From positions 47,640 through 111,639 of the forward strand of contig DVGB01000089.1 of the NCBI GenBank assembly GCA_018712955.1: a stretch of 64,000 nucleotides of DNA. The letters run 5' to 3'. The translations under genes were made by a program, and so were the position numbers. Positions 34,856-42,972 of the stretch are shown here, piece after piece; positions within the stretch are counted from its first letter, which is position 1, and every line of letters starts with the position of its first letter. A model generated the notes under the pieces. It made no database searches, was not told the DNA's origin, and saw nothing but the letters and a program-made list of their open reading frames with translations. This stretch comes from Candidatus Aveggerthella stercoripullorum (lineage in GTDB: Bacteria > Actinomycetota > Coriobacteriia > Coriobacteriales > Eggerthellaceae).

Positions 34856-35575
34856 ATGCCGCTTTCCATCGAGGACGTCCAGCCGCTTTTGGTGCTGCAG
34901 CAGATTGACTTGGAGATTCGTCAGAAGCAGAAGCAGCTCGATGCGCTGCCGCAGCGCGCGCAGATTGCGGAAGCGCGCCGCAAGCGCGCGCAGATCCAGG
35001 AAAAAGGCGAGCAGGTCTCCGCGCTGCGCGCAAACGTCGAGCGGGAGCTGGAGCACCAGCGTTTCGAAGACGCGCAGTTGGCTGAAAAGCAGGAGCAAAC
35101 CCAGGAGAAAATCGCGTCCGAGTCTGGCGATTATCGTGCGGTCGAGGCGCTCACGCAAGAGCTTGAAGGCTTCGCGCAGCGCAGAACGGCGCTTGCGGAG
35201 AAGATTGGCGGCTTGAAGACGCGCAAGGCGCAGGTCGACCAGGTTGCAGCGCAAGTGGACGCGGCGCTTGCGGCGATAAACGCCCAGGAGCAGAAAGCGG
35301 TCGAAAGCTTCCAGCAGGAAGGCGGCGCGCTGACCGAAGCCATCGCGAGAGCGCAGGCGGCGCGCGAAGACCTCGCGGGAAAGGTCGACGCCGACATCCT
35401 TGCTCGCTACGAGAAGACCGCGCAGCGCCTTGCGGGCGTCGGCATTGCGCGCCTGGAAGGCCAGCGGTGCACGGCATGCCGCAATACGATAGAGGACAAC
35501 CGGATGCCCCAGATTCGCCGCGAGGCGCCGCTGTCCACGTGCCCGCACTGCGGACGCCTGCTTGTGGTCGGGTAA
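34856..35575 (+). CDS. Coiled-coil protein with C4 zinc ribbon (CdsZ/DUF164-like)
   Basis: A 239-aa protein. Residues about 10-175 are an extended alpha-helical coiled coil rich in Gln, Glu and Arg (LLVLQQIDLEIRQKQKQLDA). The C-terminal zinc ribbon has CTACRNTI and CPHCGRLLVV, two CxxC knuckles. This architecture is widespread in Gram-positives, almost always beside Nif3, and has been described as CdsZ. The preceding Nif3 gene supports this; a proposed role in RNA or protein handling is not shown here. ATG 34856 follows GTGAGGAGG. Confidence 0.8.
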   Translation: MPLSIEDVQPLLVLQQIDLEIRQKQKQLDALPQRAQIAEARRKRAQIQEKGEQVSALRANVERELEHQRFEDAQLAEKQEQTQEKIASESGDYRAVEALTQELEGFAQRRTALAEKIGGLKTRKAQVDQVAAQVDAALAAINAQEQKAVESFQQEGGALTEAIARAQAAREDLAGKVDADILARYEKTAQRLAGVGIARLEGQRCTACRNTIEDNRMPQIRREAPLSTCPHCGRLLVVG

Positions 35576-35587
35576 GGCGGCGGTTTC

Positions 35588-36628
35588 ATGAGGGTTGCGG
35601 TTCGGGAAGACCGGGAACGTCTGGAGGCTTCGGGCATGCTTGCAGCCGACGCGGCGTTCTCTTCCCGTGCGGTGCGGGCGGACGGTCCGGCACTCGATCG
35701 CCTGAGGACGGACTTTCAGCGCGACCGCGACAAAATCATCCACACGAAGTCCTTCCGCCGCCTTTCGCATAAAACGCAGGTGTTCTTGGCGGCAGAGGGC
35801 GACCATTTCCGCACGCGTTTGACCCACACGCTCGAAGTGGCGCAGATAGCGCGCACGATAGCGCGGGCGCTCGCGCTCAACGAGGACCTGACCGAGGCTA
35901 TCGCGCTTGGCCATGACCTGGGGCATACGCCGTTCGGCCATGCGGGCGAAAAGGAACTGGCTGCCTGCATTGCGCGCGTAAAGGGCGTAGATCCTGCTTC
36001 TGCCGAGGCGAAAGCGCTCTATCGGCACAACGAACAGTCCCTGCGGGTCGTCGACGTCATCGAGCGTGACGGGCGCGGCCTGGGGCTTACCGACGAAGTG
36101 CGCGACGGAATCGTCCACCATACGGGGTCTGTTCGCCCCCGGACGCTCGAGGGGCGTGTCGTTGCCATCTCCGACCGCATTGCCTACGTGAACCACGATA
36201 TCGACGACGCTATCCGTTCGGGCCTTCTCACGGAAGAGGACTTGCCGCAGACAACGCGCGAGGTGATAGGGCGCGACCATTCGGCGCGCATCGAAGCGCT
36301 TGTCGACGACCTGGTGGACAACGCGGCGGCCACCGGCGACATTCGCATGACCGACCCTATGTGGGAGGCGTTGTGCGAACTTCGCGCGTTCATGTACCGG
36401 GCGGTCTACTATTCCGACCCGGTGGTGCACGAACAGCAGAAAGCACGCCATCTGATACGGGATTTGTTCGGCTACTTTCTCGAGCATCCCGAAGAGGTGC
36501 CGACGGAATACCGTGCCATCTCCGACGGCGACGACGTTCGCGCGGTGACGGATTTCGTAGCCGGGATGACCGACCGCTATGCGCGCATGGTCTACGAGGA
36601 CCTTTTCATACCGCGCCCGTGGCGCTAG
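35588..36628 (+). CDS. dgt: dGTP triphosphohydrolase-like HD-domain protein
   Basis: A 346-aa HD-domain nucleotidase of the dGTPase family, which removes triphosphate from dNTPs. FRRLSHKTQVF (55-65), TRLTHTLEVAQIARTIA (about 77-93, first His) and LGHDLGHTPFGHAGEKEL with the HD metal pair are all present, as are ISDRIAYVNHDIDDAIRSG and DVRAVTDFVAGMTDRYA. Start ATG 35588 is 12 bp after the zinc-ribbon gene. A second protein with the same HD signature is encoded at 42973-44235. Confidence 0.88.
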   Translation: MRVAVREDRERLEASGMLAADAAFSSRAVRADGPALDRLRTDFQRDRDKIIHTKSFRRLSHKTQVFLAAEGDHFRTRLTHTLEVAQIARTIARALALNEDLTEAIALGHDLGHTPFGHAGEKELAACIARVKGVDPASAEAKALYRHNEQSLRVVDVIERDGRGLGLTDEVRDGIVHHTGSVRPRTLEGRVVAISDRIAYVNHDIDDAIRSGLLTEEDLPQTTREVIGRDHSARIEALVDDLVDNAAATGDIRMTDPMWEALCELRAFMYRAVYYSDPVVHEQQKARHLIRDLFGYFLEHPEEVPTEYRAISDGDDVRAVTDFVAGMTDRYARMVYEDLFIPRPWR

Positions 36629-36722
36629 GTTGCAAGCGCGAGGCGGCAATCCGCTGAACGCGCAGGTCATACGTCGAATCTTCTTCGCGTCATAATTTGT
36701 CTGCCATAGCGTGATTCCAGTG

Positions 36723-36736
36723 TATAATAGCGCCTC
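36723..36736 (+). promoter_or_regulatory. Promoter implying a leaderless azlC mRNA
   Basis: TATAAT at 36723-36728 is followed 8 bases later by the GTG start codon (36737), so transcription should begin at or next to the start codon. No ribosome-binding site is visible. No good -35 was found. Confidence 0.5.
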
Positions 36737-37447
36737 GTGACACTAAGAGAGGACATAGAGAAAGCGTTCGGCGCCGCGTTTCCCATCATGCTGGGCTACG
36801 TGGCTATCGGCCTGCCCTGCGGCATCCTGTGCTCGTCTATCGGGCTGGGTCCGCTGCAGGCATTTTTGCTTTCGGCGTTGTTCTATTCGGGCGCAGGGCA
36901 GTTCATGATTCCGAACATGTGGCTTGCGGCCTCCCCGGTCTCTGCCATCATCGCATCTGTTGCGTTCGTCAACACGCGGCAGATGCTTTACAGCGCGTCT
37001 TTCGCGCCATTCTGCCAAAACGAGCGCAAACGCCTCTCTTTCTTCTTTGCTGCCACGGTGACCGACGAAAGCTACGGCGTGAACATGGCGCATTTCCAGC
37101 TGGGGGAGTGGACGGTACGTCGAGCACTGCTCGTGAACCTGCTCTCGCAGTCGAGCTGGACGCTTTCGAACGTGGTGGGAGCGTTCGTCGGCAATGCCAT
37201 TTCCGTGCCGCTCGCCATCGCCTCTTTCGCCATGACCTCTATCTTCATCTGCCTGCTTTGCAGCCAGAAGATGAGCCTGGACAACATTGTCGCCGTGGTC
37301 GTGTCCATGGTCGGCGTCGTCGCGTGCAAAGCGGTCGGCCTCTCTGGTCCTGCCATCCTGATCGGCGCGGTCATCGGCGTTATCGTGGCCTTTGCGTTCT
37401 CGCGCGTTCACGCGTCGCTTAAGGCGAGAAAGGGGCGTGCCGCATGA
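36737..37447 (+). CDS. azlC: AzlC-family branched-chain amino acid exporter, large subunit
   Basis: A 236-aa inner-membrane protein of the AzlC/BrnF family that with AzlD exports branched-chain amino acids and analogs. Hydrophobic segments include AAFPIMLGYVAIGLPCGILC, FLLSALFYSGAGQFMI, SAIIASVAFVNTRQMLYS and SGPAILIGAVIGVIVAFAFS. The conserved GAGQF and NTRQMLYS signatures fit the family. Start GTG 36737 lies immediately downstream of a -10 box. It overlaps azlD by 4 bp (ATGA). Confidence 0.9.
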   Translation: MTLREDIEKAFGAAFPIMLGYVAIGLPCGILCSSIGLGPLQAFLLSALFYSGAGQFMIPNMWLAASPVSAIIASVAFVNTRQMLYSASFAPFCQNERKRLSFFFAATVTDESYGVNMAHFQLGEWTVRRALLVNLLSQSSWTLSNVVGAFVGNAISVPLAIASFAMTSIFICLLCSQKMSLDNIVAVVVSMVGVVACKAVGLSGPAILIGAVIGVIVAFAFSRVHASLKARKGRAA

Positions 37448-37782
37448 CGAACATGGGGTGGGGGGACTTTCTCCTGATTTTGGCTGCGTGCGGCGTTGCC
37501 ATGCTCATTTGCCGCGTGCTGCCGCTTTTCTTGCTGAAAGGACGCGAGCTGCCCGAAGGCGTGAGCAAAGCGCTGGGGTTCATCCCTCCGGCCGCGTTTG
37601 CGGCGCTCGTAGCGAACGACCTGCTGACGCCCGGGATGTTCGACGCAGGGTTCTGGCCTGCCGCCGAGCCGCTTTTGGCCGCTGTCGCAGTGGTGATGGT
37701 CTCGGTGATCACGAAGTCGCTGCTGTGGAGCGCGGTGACCGGCGTTGCCGTGTACGCGCTTTTGAGCATGATCGTGTTTTAG
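37444..37782 (+). CDS. azlD: AzlD-family branched-chain amino acid exporter, small subunit
   Basis: A 112-aa membrane protein with three to four hydrophobic segments: LLILAACGVAMLICRVLPLF, LGFIPPAAFAALVAND and LLAAVAVVMVSVITKSLLWS. The RVLPLFLL and FIPPAAFAALV motifs fit AzlD/BrnE. The overlapping ATGA junction with azlC indicates translational coupling and a stoichiometric pair. Confidence 0.9.
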   Translation: MTNMGWGDFLLILAACGVAMLICRVLPLFLLKGRELPEGVSKALGFIPPAAFAALVANDLLTPGMFDAGFWPAAEPLLAAVAVVMVSVITKSLLWSAVTGVAVYALLSMIVF

Positions 37783-37924
37783 TGTTTTGCGCGTCTGCGT
37801 AATATGGTACTATTCGAAGGTCGTAAAAAAGGCGCGGGGATGAACCGTCCCTGGTCCAGCCTTCTGCAGGAAAACGGGGTGCATGCACATTCTATGGTGT
37901 ATGGGCATGCTTCTCGAATACTAC

Positions 37925-37953
37925 TTGCAGGAGTGAGGGCAACGAACTATACT
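37925..37953 (+). promoter_or_regulatory. Promoter of rplS
   Basis: -35 TTGCAG (37925-37930), 17-nt spacer, -10 TATACT (37948-37953), about 60 nt before the rplS start. TTGACA at 37970 could belong to a second, weaker promoter. A hairpin CATGCACAT-TCT-ATGgTGTATG lies at about 37883-37905, upstream of this promoter. Confidence 0.6.
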
Positions 37954-38018
37954 ATCCAATCGCGTCTTTTGACAGACCTTTCAATTCTGTAATTGAGCAC
38001 ATAGAAGGATTAGGGACA

Positions 38019-38366
38019 ATGGACATCATCCGCGCTATCGAACAGCAGCAAATCAAAGAGGACCTGCCGACGTTCCACGTGGGCGACAACGTGAAGGTCC
38101 ACTACCGCATTAAGGAAGGCAACCGCGAGCGTATCCAGGTCTTCCAGGGCGACGTCATCCGTCGTCATGGCCATGGTGCCCGCGAGACCTTCACCGTCCG
38201 CAAGATCAGCTTCTCCGTCGGCGTTGAGCGTACCTTCCCGGTTCACTCTCCGAAGATTGAGAAGATTGAGGTTACCCGTTACGGCAAGGTTCGCCGTGCG
38301 AAGCTGTACTACCTCCGCGACAAGGTGGGCAAGGCTGCCAAGATCAAGGAGAAGTCCTTCCGCTAA
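38019..38366 (+). CDS. rplS: 50S ribosomal protein L19
   Basis: A 115-aa ribosomal protein located at the 30S-50S interface. Typical sequence: [59 protein letters not shown] and [18 protein letters not shown]. Full length, with an intrinsic terminator 38 bp after its stop, so it is transcribed as a single gene from its own promoter. Codon use is the most strongly biased in this part of the window, as expected for a highly expressed gene. Confidence 0.97.
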   Translation: MDIIRAIEQQQIKEDLPTFHVGDNVKVHYRIKEGNRERIQVFQGDVIRRHGHGARETFTVRKISFSVGVERTFPVHSPKIEKIEVTRYGKVRRAKLYYLRDKVGKAAKIKEKSFR

Positions 38367-38403
38367 GCCCGCAGCGGTTTTCCGCAGCACATACCAAGGA
38401 TTC

Positions 38404-38433
38404 GAGAAGCCCGGTTCGCCGGGCTTCTCTTTT
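38404..38433 (+). terminator. Intrinsic terminator of rplS
   Basis: GAGAAGCCCGG-TTCG-CCGGGCTTCTC: an 11-bp perfect stem followed by TTTT. Confidence 0.92.
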
Positions 38434-38831
38434 GGATGGCTTCATTGCCATGGTCTGGGCGGCTGCCGCCACGATCGTCTGCACGAACGGCGCTGCCGAA
38501 GCGGGCGTCACGGGCGCCACGGCGGTCGTGGGCATCGTCTCGCGCAGCTTCCTGGGCCCACGTGGTCGCGGGAGTGTTGACCGTCGCGTACGCAGCGCTT
38601 ATCCTGCGCGCGGGCGCACGCCGTCGTGCCCGTCTGGATTCGGGCGAACTCGACCCGAAAGAGTTCGACACGCTCGGCGCGTGGGACGGTGTCGAGGAAG
38701 GTGCGCCCAAGGAGGCGCAAGCCTTCGTTTCGACGAAAAGAATCGCGCACGAAAAGAGCCTCGGCATAGGGGCTCTTCGGCGTTCGCGCGCGAACGTGCG
38801 CTTTGCGCGCTGTGGCGCTCTGTCACGCTGA
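38432..38831 (+). pseudogene. Frameshifted small membrane protein gene
   Basis: Two frames join into one plausible protein. From about 38432 a hydrophobic stretch (IAMVWAAAATIVC, then GVTGATAVVGIVSRSF) is read in one frame. From about 38553 the next frame continues WAHVVAGVLTVAYAALILRA, then a polar tail LDSGELDPKEFDTLGAWDG ending at 38831. The junction near TTCCTGGGCCC (38550-38560) needs a single-base correction. Both parts show the GC-rich third positions of local coding DNA. There is no SD, and the beginning overlaps the rplS terminator, so the 5' end is unclear. Family not recognised. Decay or a sequencing error cannot be separated. Confidence 0.4.
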
Positions 38832-38869
38832 CGGCAAACTCCATGTGTGCGACATCGAGCGTAGCAGGG

Positions 38870-38922
38870 AGAATAAACACCGGCGGCCCGCTTTCCGTAA
38901 GGGAAGGCGGGCCGCCGGTGTT
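38870..38922 (-). terminator. Strong intrinsic terminator of the M16 peptidase gene
   Basis: 16-bp perfect outer stem (38876-38891 with 38907-38922, GC-rich CCGGCGGCCCGC core) plus an inner TTTCC/GGGAA stem. On the minus strand it ends GTGTTTATTC, and it lies 25 bp after the M16 stop codon. Confidence 0.85.
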
Positions 38923-38946
38923 GCATGGCTGTTTCGTTGCGAAGCG

Positions 38947-41853
38947 TTAGTAGAGCTCCTGAACGTCTAGCGCCGTTTTCGCACTTTCGATGATCTGCTT
39001 GTTGCCGAAGACGCAGACCGTGCGGCGGTCTTTCAGGCGGTCGAAAACGGGCGCCTGGGCGCGAAGCTGCTCGGGCGTGGCGTGCAGCGCTTCGTCGCGC
39101 AGGCGAGCGCGCCAGTCATGTGGCAGGCGGCAGAAGTACGCGGTATCCTGGCGGCGGGCTAGAGCGCGCGGGGTGACGGGAGCGTCGATGCCCGCAACCG
39201 TGCTGATGACGTAGCCGCGCATTTCCTCTTCCGAGGGATTGAATGCGGCAAGCCAGGCGCCTGCGTTGTCGAAGCGCTCAAGCGTGGCGTCCAGGTTCGG
39301 GTCACGGTAGGAATAGTACGACAGCATGCCACGGCGGGTGGATGAGAAGGCCGCGCCGTACGCGCCGCCTTTCACGCGCACCTCGTTCCATAGGTAGTCG
39401 TACGTCATGAGGCGGTTCACGACGCTCCATACGCCGTCGTGCATGCCGTCCTGAGGCGTGCGCATGTCTCCTGCAGCGGCGAAGCACACATCGCACGGCA
39501 CGGTGAACGCTTCGTTGCGCGGGGTGGGCGCGGGGATGACCAAGGCGTCCTGCCATTCCGTCGACAGCGCTGCGCTCTCGGTGAGCGCGAAATCCGCCCC
39601 TGCAGTCCATGCGCGCTCAAGGTCGTCGTCGGCGCCTGCAAAGGACACCACGACATCGGTCGTGAACACGCGGCGTGCCACGTCCTGCAAGCGTGCCGTC
39701 AACTCCTCCGCGCGCTCGTCGAAGTGTTCGAGCGCGTCTTTCAGGAAGCGGTAGAACTCGACGCCGCCGAGCGCTTCGTTCATGACGCCGAATCGGCTCG
39801 TGCCGGCGCTCATGCGCATGGTGGCGGCGGCGTTGCCGGAGTTCGCGAAGAACTGTTCCATGCCGATACGGCGCTGTTGCAGGATAGCCTGCACGCGGGC
39901 GGTGTCGTCAAGGCGCGAGGTGCCCCAAATCTCCGCCACCAGGCGCACGGCATCCTCCACGTTTTCGCCCAGGCAGCTTGCATCCACCATGAACTTCGGG
40001 ACGACCTCGTCGTTGCCCGCATCGAACGACCCAGCCGAGAAGCGCAAGCGACCGAGCGTGCGCTGCACGAGCGTGTCCACTTCGACGGCAGTGTGCTTTG
40101 CGGTGTCGAGCTTGCCCAAAACCGAGGTGAGGATGGAGACGTAGGGCAGCTCTTCGAAGGCGACGTGCGACAGGTCGAAATAGAACGTGAAGTAGTCGAT
40201 GCCGTGCGTGCGCACGTCGTGGCGCAGGCAGGGCAGGGGCGTGCGCTCGTCCAGGCGTGCGGGCGGCTCTTCTTTCGAGGGCGCAATGTCAGAGAGCTCG
40301 AGCAGCGGCAACGTTGCCAGGTCTTCGGGCGCATCGGGCGCTTCCTGCAGGCGGTGCAGTTCAGCGCACTCGTCCACGATGGCCTGGGCCTCCTCGGGCG
40401 TGAGCGATGCCTGCTTCGCGGTGAGCTCTTCTGCTTCCTCATTGCGCTCGGGCGCTTCTTCCGGCACGATCTCCACGCTGCCGCAGTGGTCGTTCTCGAG
40501 CACGAGCTCGCGCAGCAGCTGTTCGAAGTAGCCTTCGTCCAAACCGGCGTGCATGCGGGCGAACGCGTCTTCCCAGCGCAAGGAGTCCACGGCCGCATCG
40601 TCGTCGTAAAGCCAGCCAGTCAGGCAGTTCATGGCGTGCACGACGCCTTTCGACGTGCCGAAGTCCATCTCGCGGAGCAAGAACTCCTGGTGCTCGAGCG
40701 ACGCTTCGATGAGCGCATGGTCGATGCCTTCGGTCGTCAGCCGTTCGACCTCTCGTTCGAAGACGGCACGGAACTCGTCAAGCACGTCAGGCTTGCTGCC
40801 TTTGAGCTCTACCATGAGCAGCGGCTGCAGGCGCGCATCGTCCACGAATGCGTACGCGTCGCCCGCAAGCTGTGCGTCGAGCAGCGCCTTCTTCAGCGGG
40901 CTCTCGTTGCTGCCCATGAGCGCGTCCATGAGGATTCCCGCCGCAAGCATGCGCGCGCGGTCCGTGGCGTCGCCGATGACGTAGCCGAGCGCCGCGCAGG
41001 CGTTCTCGGGCGCGGTCACCATGCCTTGGCGAACGCCCCATGCGGTACAGGGCGTTTGGCGCACGAGCGGGTTCGGGGTGCCCAGTTCAGGTGCGGGTGT
41101 CGGTTCACAGCTTAGATAGCGCTCGTCAAGGAAGGCGAGCGCGCGCTCTACGTCCAAATCGCCGTAGAGGAAGATATAGCTGTTGTCGAGGCGGTAGTGG
41201 CGTGCGTGCTCGTCAAGATAGCCTTCGTAGGTCAGCGTGGGGATGGCGCGCGGATGGCCGCCGGACTCGAAGCGGTAGGCAGTGTCCGGGAAGAGCGCTG
41301 CGTTCACGGCGTCGTAGAGTACGCTGTCAGGGTCTGACAACGCACCCTTCATTTCATTGAACACGACACCGTTGTAAGCAAGCTGCCCGCCAGCCGATTC
41401 CAGCTCGTAGTGCCAGCCTTCCTGTTCGAAGATAGCGCGTTTGCGGTAGATGTTCGGGTGCAGCACGGCGTCGAGGTATACGTCCATAAGGTTGTAGAGA
41501 TCCTGCTCGTTCGTGCTGGCCACAGGGTACATGGTCTTGTCGGGGAACGTCATGGCGTTCAGGAAGGTCTGCATGGAGCTCTTGAGCAGGTTCACGAACG
41601 GCTCTTTGACGGGGAAGCGCTCAGAGCCGCACAGCACCGAGTGCTCGAGGATGTGAAAGACGCCCGTGTCGTCCTTCGGCGGGGTCTTGAAGGCGATGGA
41701 AAACGCCTTGTCCACATCGTCGTTCGACACGACGAGCAGCCGCGCACCGCTCTTTTCGTGACGCATGAGCGCGGTGTCGGCCTCGAGTTCCGCAAGGCGT
41801 TCGGTGCGCTCTACGCGGAAACCGTGCAGGCGCTGTTCGGGAGTGAGATCCAT
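38947..41853 (-). CDS. M16C (PreP-like) zinc metallopeptidase
   Basis: A 968-aa single-chain metallopeptidase of the insulinase superfamily. The inverted zinc motif HxxEH appears as HILEHS (residues about 72-77), with the distal Glu in FEQEGWHYEL as part of the catalytic set. ASTNEQDLYNLMDVYLDAV and VFNEMKGALSDPD are conserved PreP/Cym1-type sequence. Four homologous domains are expected from the length. No signal peptide, so it is cytosolic and probably degrades peptides. ATG 41853 follows AAAGGAAGC. It follows murB in the same direction after 180 bp without a gene. Confidence 0.9.
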   Translation of the reverse strand: MDLTPEQRLHGFRVERTERLAELEADTALMRHEKSGARLLVVSNDDVDKAFSIAFKTPPKDDTGVFHILEHSVLCGSERFPVKEPFVNLLKSSMQTFLNAMTFPDKTMYPVASTNEQDLYNLMDVYLDAVLHPNIYRKRAIFEQEGWHYELESAGGQLAYNGVVFNEMKGALSDPDSVLYDAVNAALFPDTAYRFESGGHPRAIPTLTYEGYLDEHARHYRLDNSYIFLYGDLDVERALAFLDERYLSCEPTPAPELGTPNPLVRQTPCTAWGVRQGMVTAPENACAALGYVIGDATDRARMLAAGILMDALMGSNESPLKKALLDAQLAGDAYAFVDDARLQPLLMVELKGSKPDVLDEFRAVFEREVERLTTEGIDHALIEASLEHQEFLLREMDFGTSKGVVHAMNCLTGWLYDDDAAVDSLRWEDAFARMHAGLDEGYFEQLLRELVLENDHCGSVEIVPEEAPERNEEAEELTAKQASLTPEEAQAIVDECAELHRLQEAPDAPEDLATLPLLELSDIAPSKEEPPARLDERTPLPCLRHDVRTHGIDYFTFYFDLSHVAFEELPYVSILTSVLGKLDTAKHTAVEVDTLVQRTLGRLRFSAGSFDAGNDEVVPKFMVDASCLGENVEDAVRLVAEIWGTSRLDDTARVQAILQQRRIGMEQFFANSGNAAATMRMSAGTSRFGVMNEALGGVEFYRFLKDALEHFDERAEELTARLQDVARRVFTTDVVVSFAGADDDLERAWTAGADFALTESAALSTEWQDALVIPAPTPRNEAFTVPCDVCFAAAGDMRTPQDGMHDGVWSVVNRLMTYDYLWNEVRVKGGAYGAAFSSTRRGMLSYYSYRDPNLDATLERFDNAGAWLAAFNPSEEEMRGYVISTVAGIDAPVTPRALARRQDTAYFCRLPHDWRARLRDEALHATPEQLRAQAPVFDRLKDRRTVCVFGNKQIIESAKTALDVQELY

Positions 41854-42033
41854 ATGCTTCCTTTCGAATTCGCCTGCCTGCGCAGGCGACGAATGGTCGG
41901 GCAAGCGTCTGTGCTGGAAACGCAGACGAAGCATGCCAGGCTTGGCATCGTGCGTTATTGTGCCGCGCGCAGCATGCGAAAGAGGGCAGTAGGGTGGGCG
42001 CCGCATCTCTTGTCGTGCGGTTGCGGAAGGTGC

Positions 42034-42960
42034 TTACTGGGCATTGCCCACGATGCGCACCTCAGGCTCGAGCTCCACGCTGAAACGCTTGCGCACTACG
42101 TCCTGTGCGTGGGCGATGACCGCAAGCACGTCAGCGCACGTGGCGTCCCCCAGGTTTACGACAAAGCCCGCGTGCTTTTCGGAAACGGCCGCCCCGCCGA
42201 CGCGATAGCCTTTCAGTCCCGCCTCGTCCACGAGCGCCGAGGCGTAGTTGCCCGGCGGGCGCTTGAACGTGCTGCCGGCGCTCGGGTATTCGAGCGGCTG
42301 CTTCGTGCGACGGCGTTCATCGAGATCGGCCATGCGCTCCTGAATGGCAGCGGGGTCGTCCGGCGTCAGTTCGATTTCGGCGGAAAGCACAATGCCGCCT
42401 GCCTGGATAGGGCTTTTGCGGTAGCCGAAATCACCTTCGGCGACTTCGATCGTACGTACCGTGCCGTCCGCTTCGAGCACGCGGGCGCGCACGACGACAT
42501 CGGAGAGCTGTCCGCCGTAAGCGCCTGCGTTCATGAAGAGGCCGCCCCCGAGCGTGCCGGGGATACCGCTGGCAAACTCCAGGCCGGCCAAGCCTGCGCG
42601 AGCTGCTTGTTTTGCCAGAGAGGAGAGCGAGATGCCGGCCTGGGCGCGCACGGCGGTGCCGTCGATTTCGATGTCGCCCATCGCGCGGCCGACTTCCACG
42701 ACCACGCCATCGTAGCCTTCGTCGGCGAACAGCAGATTGCTGCCCTTGCCCACGACAAGGTACGGCTCGTCGAATCCGCGCAGGGCGGCGACGAGCTCGA
42801 TAAGCGCCTGCTCGTCCTGCGGGCGCGCGAACAGCCGCGCGGGCCCGCCAATGCGGAACGTGCAGTGACGGGAGAGCGGCTCGGAGGCGAGCACGTTGCC
42901 TTCGCCCACAATGCGCTCTATCGCGGCAGCGTCGATGCGGCCTTCGTCAAGAGTGGTCAT
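42034..42960 (-). CDS. murB: UDP-N-acetylenolpyruvoylglucosamine reductase
   Basis: The 308-aa FAD enzyme completes UDP-MurNAc synthesis for peptidoglycan. N-terminal FAD-binding region: CTFRIGGPARLF and LVVGKGSNLLFADEGYDGVV. Middle: GLEFASGIPGTLGGGLFMNA and GAYGGQLSDVV. The catalytic-Ser region YPSAGSTFKRPPGNYASALV and FVVNLGDAT fit a MurB. Start ATG 42960. It lies 12 bp after the HD-domain gene, so the two are co-transcribed. Confidence 0.94.
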   Translation of the reverse strand: MTTLDEGRIDAAAIERIVGEGNVLASEPLSRHCTFRIGGPARLFARPQDEQALIELVAALRGFDEPYLVVGKGSNLLFADEGYDGVVVEVGRAMGDIEIDGTAVRAQAGISLSSLAKQAARAGLAGLEFASGIPGTLGGGLFMNAGAYGGQLSDVVVRARVLEADGTVRTIEVAEGDFGYRKSPIQAGGIVLSAEIELTPDDPAAIQERMADLDERRRTKQPLEYPSAGSTFKRPPGNYASALVDEAGLKGYRVGGAAVSEKHAGFVVNLGDATCADVLAVIAHAQDVVRKRFSVELEPEVRIVGNAQ

Positions 42961-42972
42961 GCGTATCCTTCC

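Noticed and set aside
33584..36670. 1028-codon minus-strand open frame opposite nif3, zinc-ribbon and dgt
   Set aside because: It covers several clear plus-strand genes, including their intergenic gaps, and has no family motif. Antisense codon-bias artefact.
37801..37920. SRP RNA or 6S RNA candidate
   Set aside because: The SRP tetraloop region motif is missing, and no long 6S-type bulged hairpin can be drawn.
37804..37992. 62-codon open frame in the rplS upstream region
   Set aside because: It runs across the rplS promoter and hairpin, and its composition is not coding-like.
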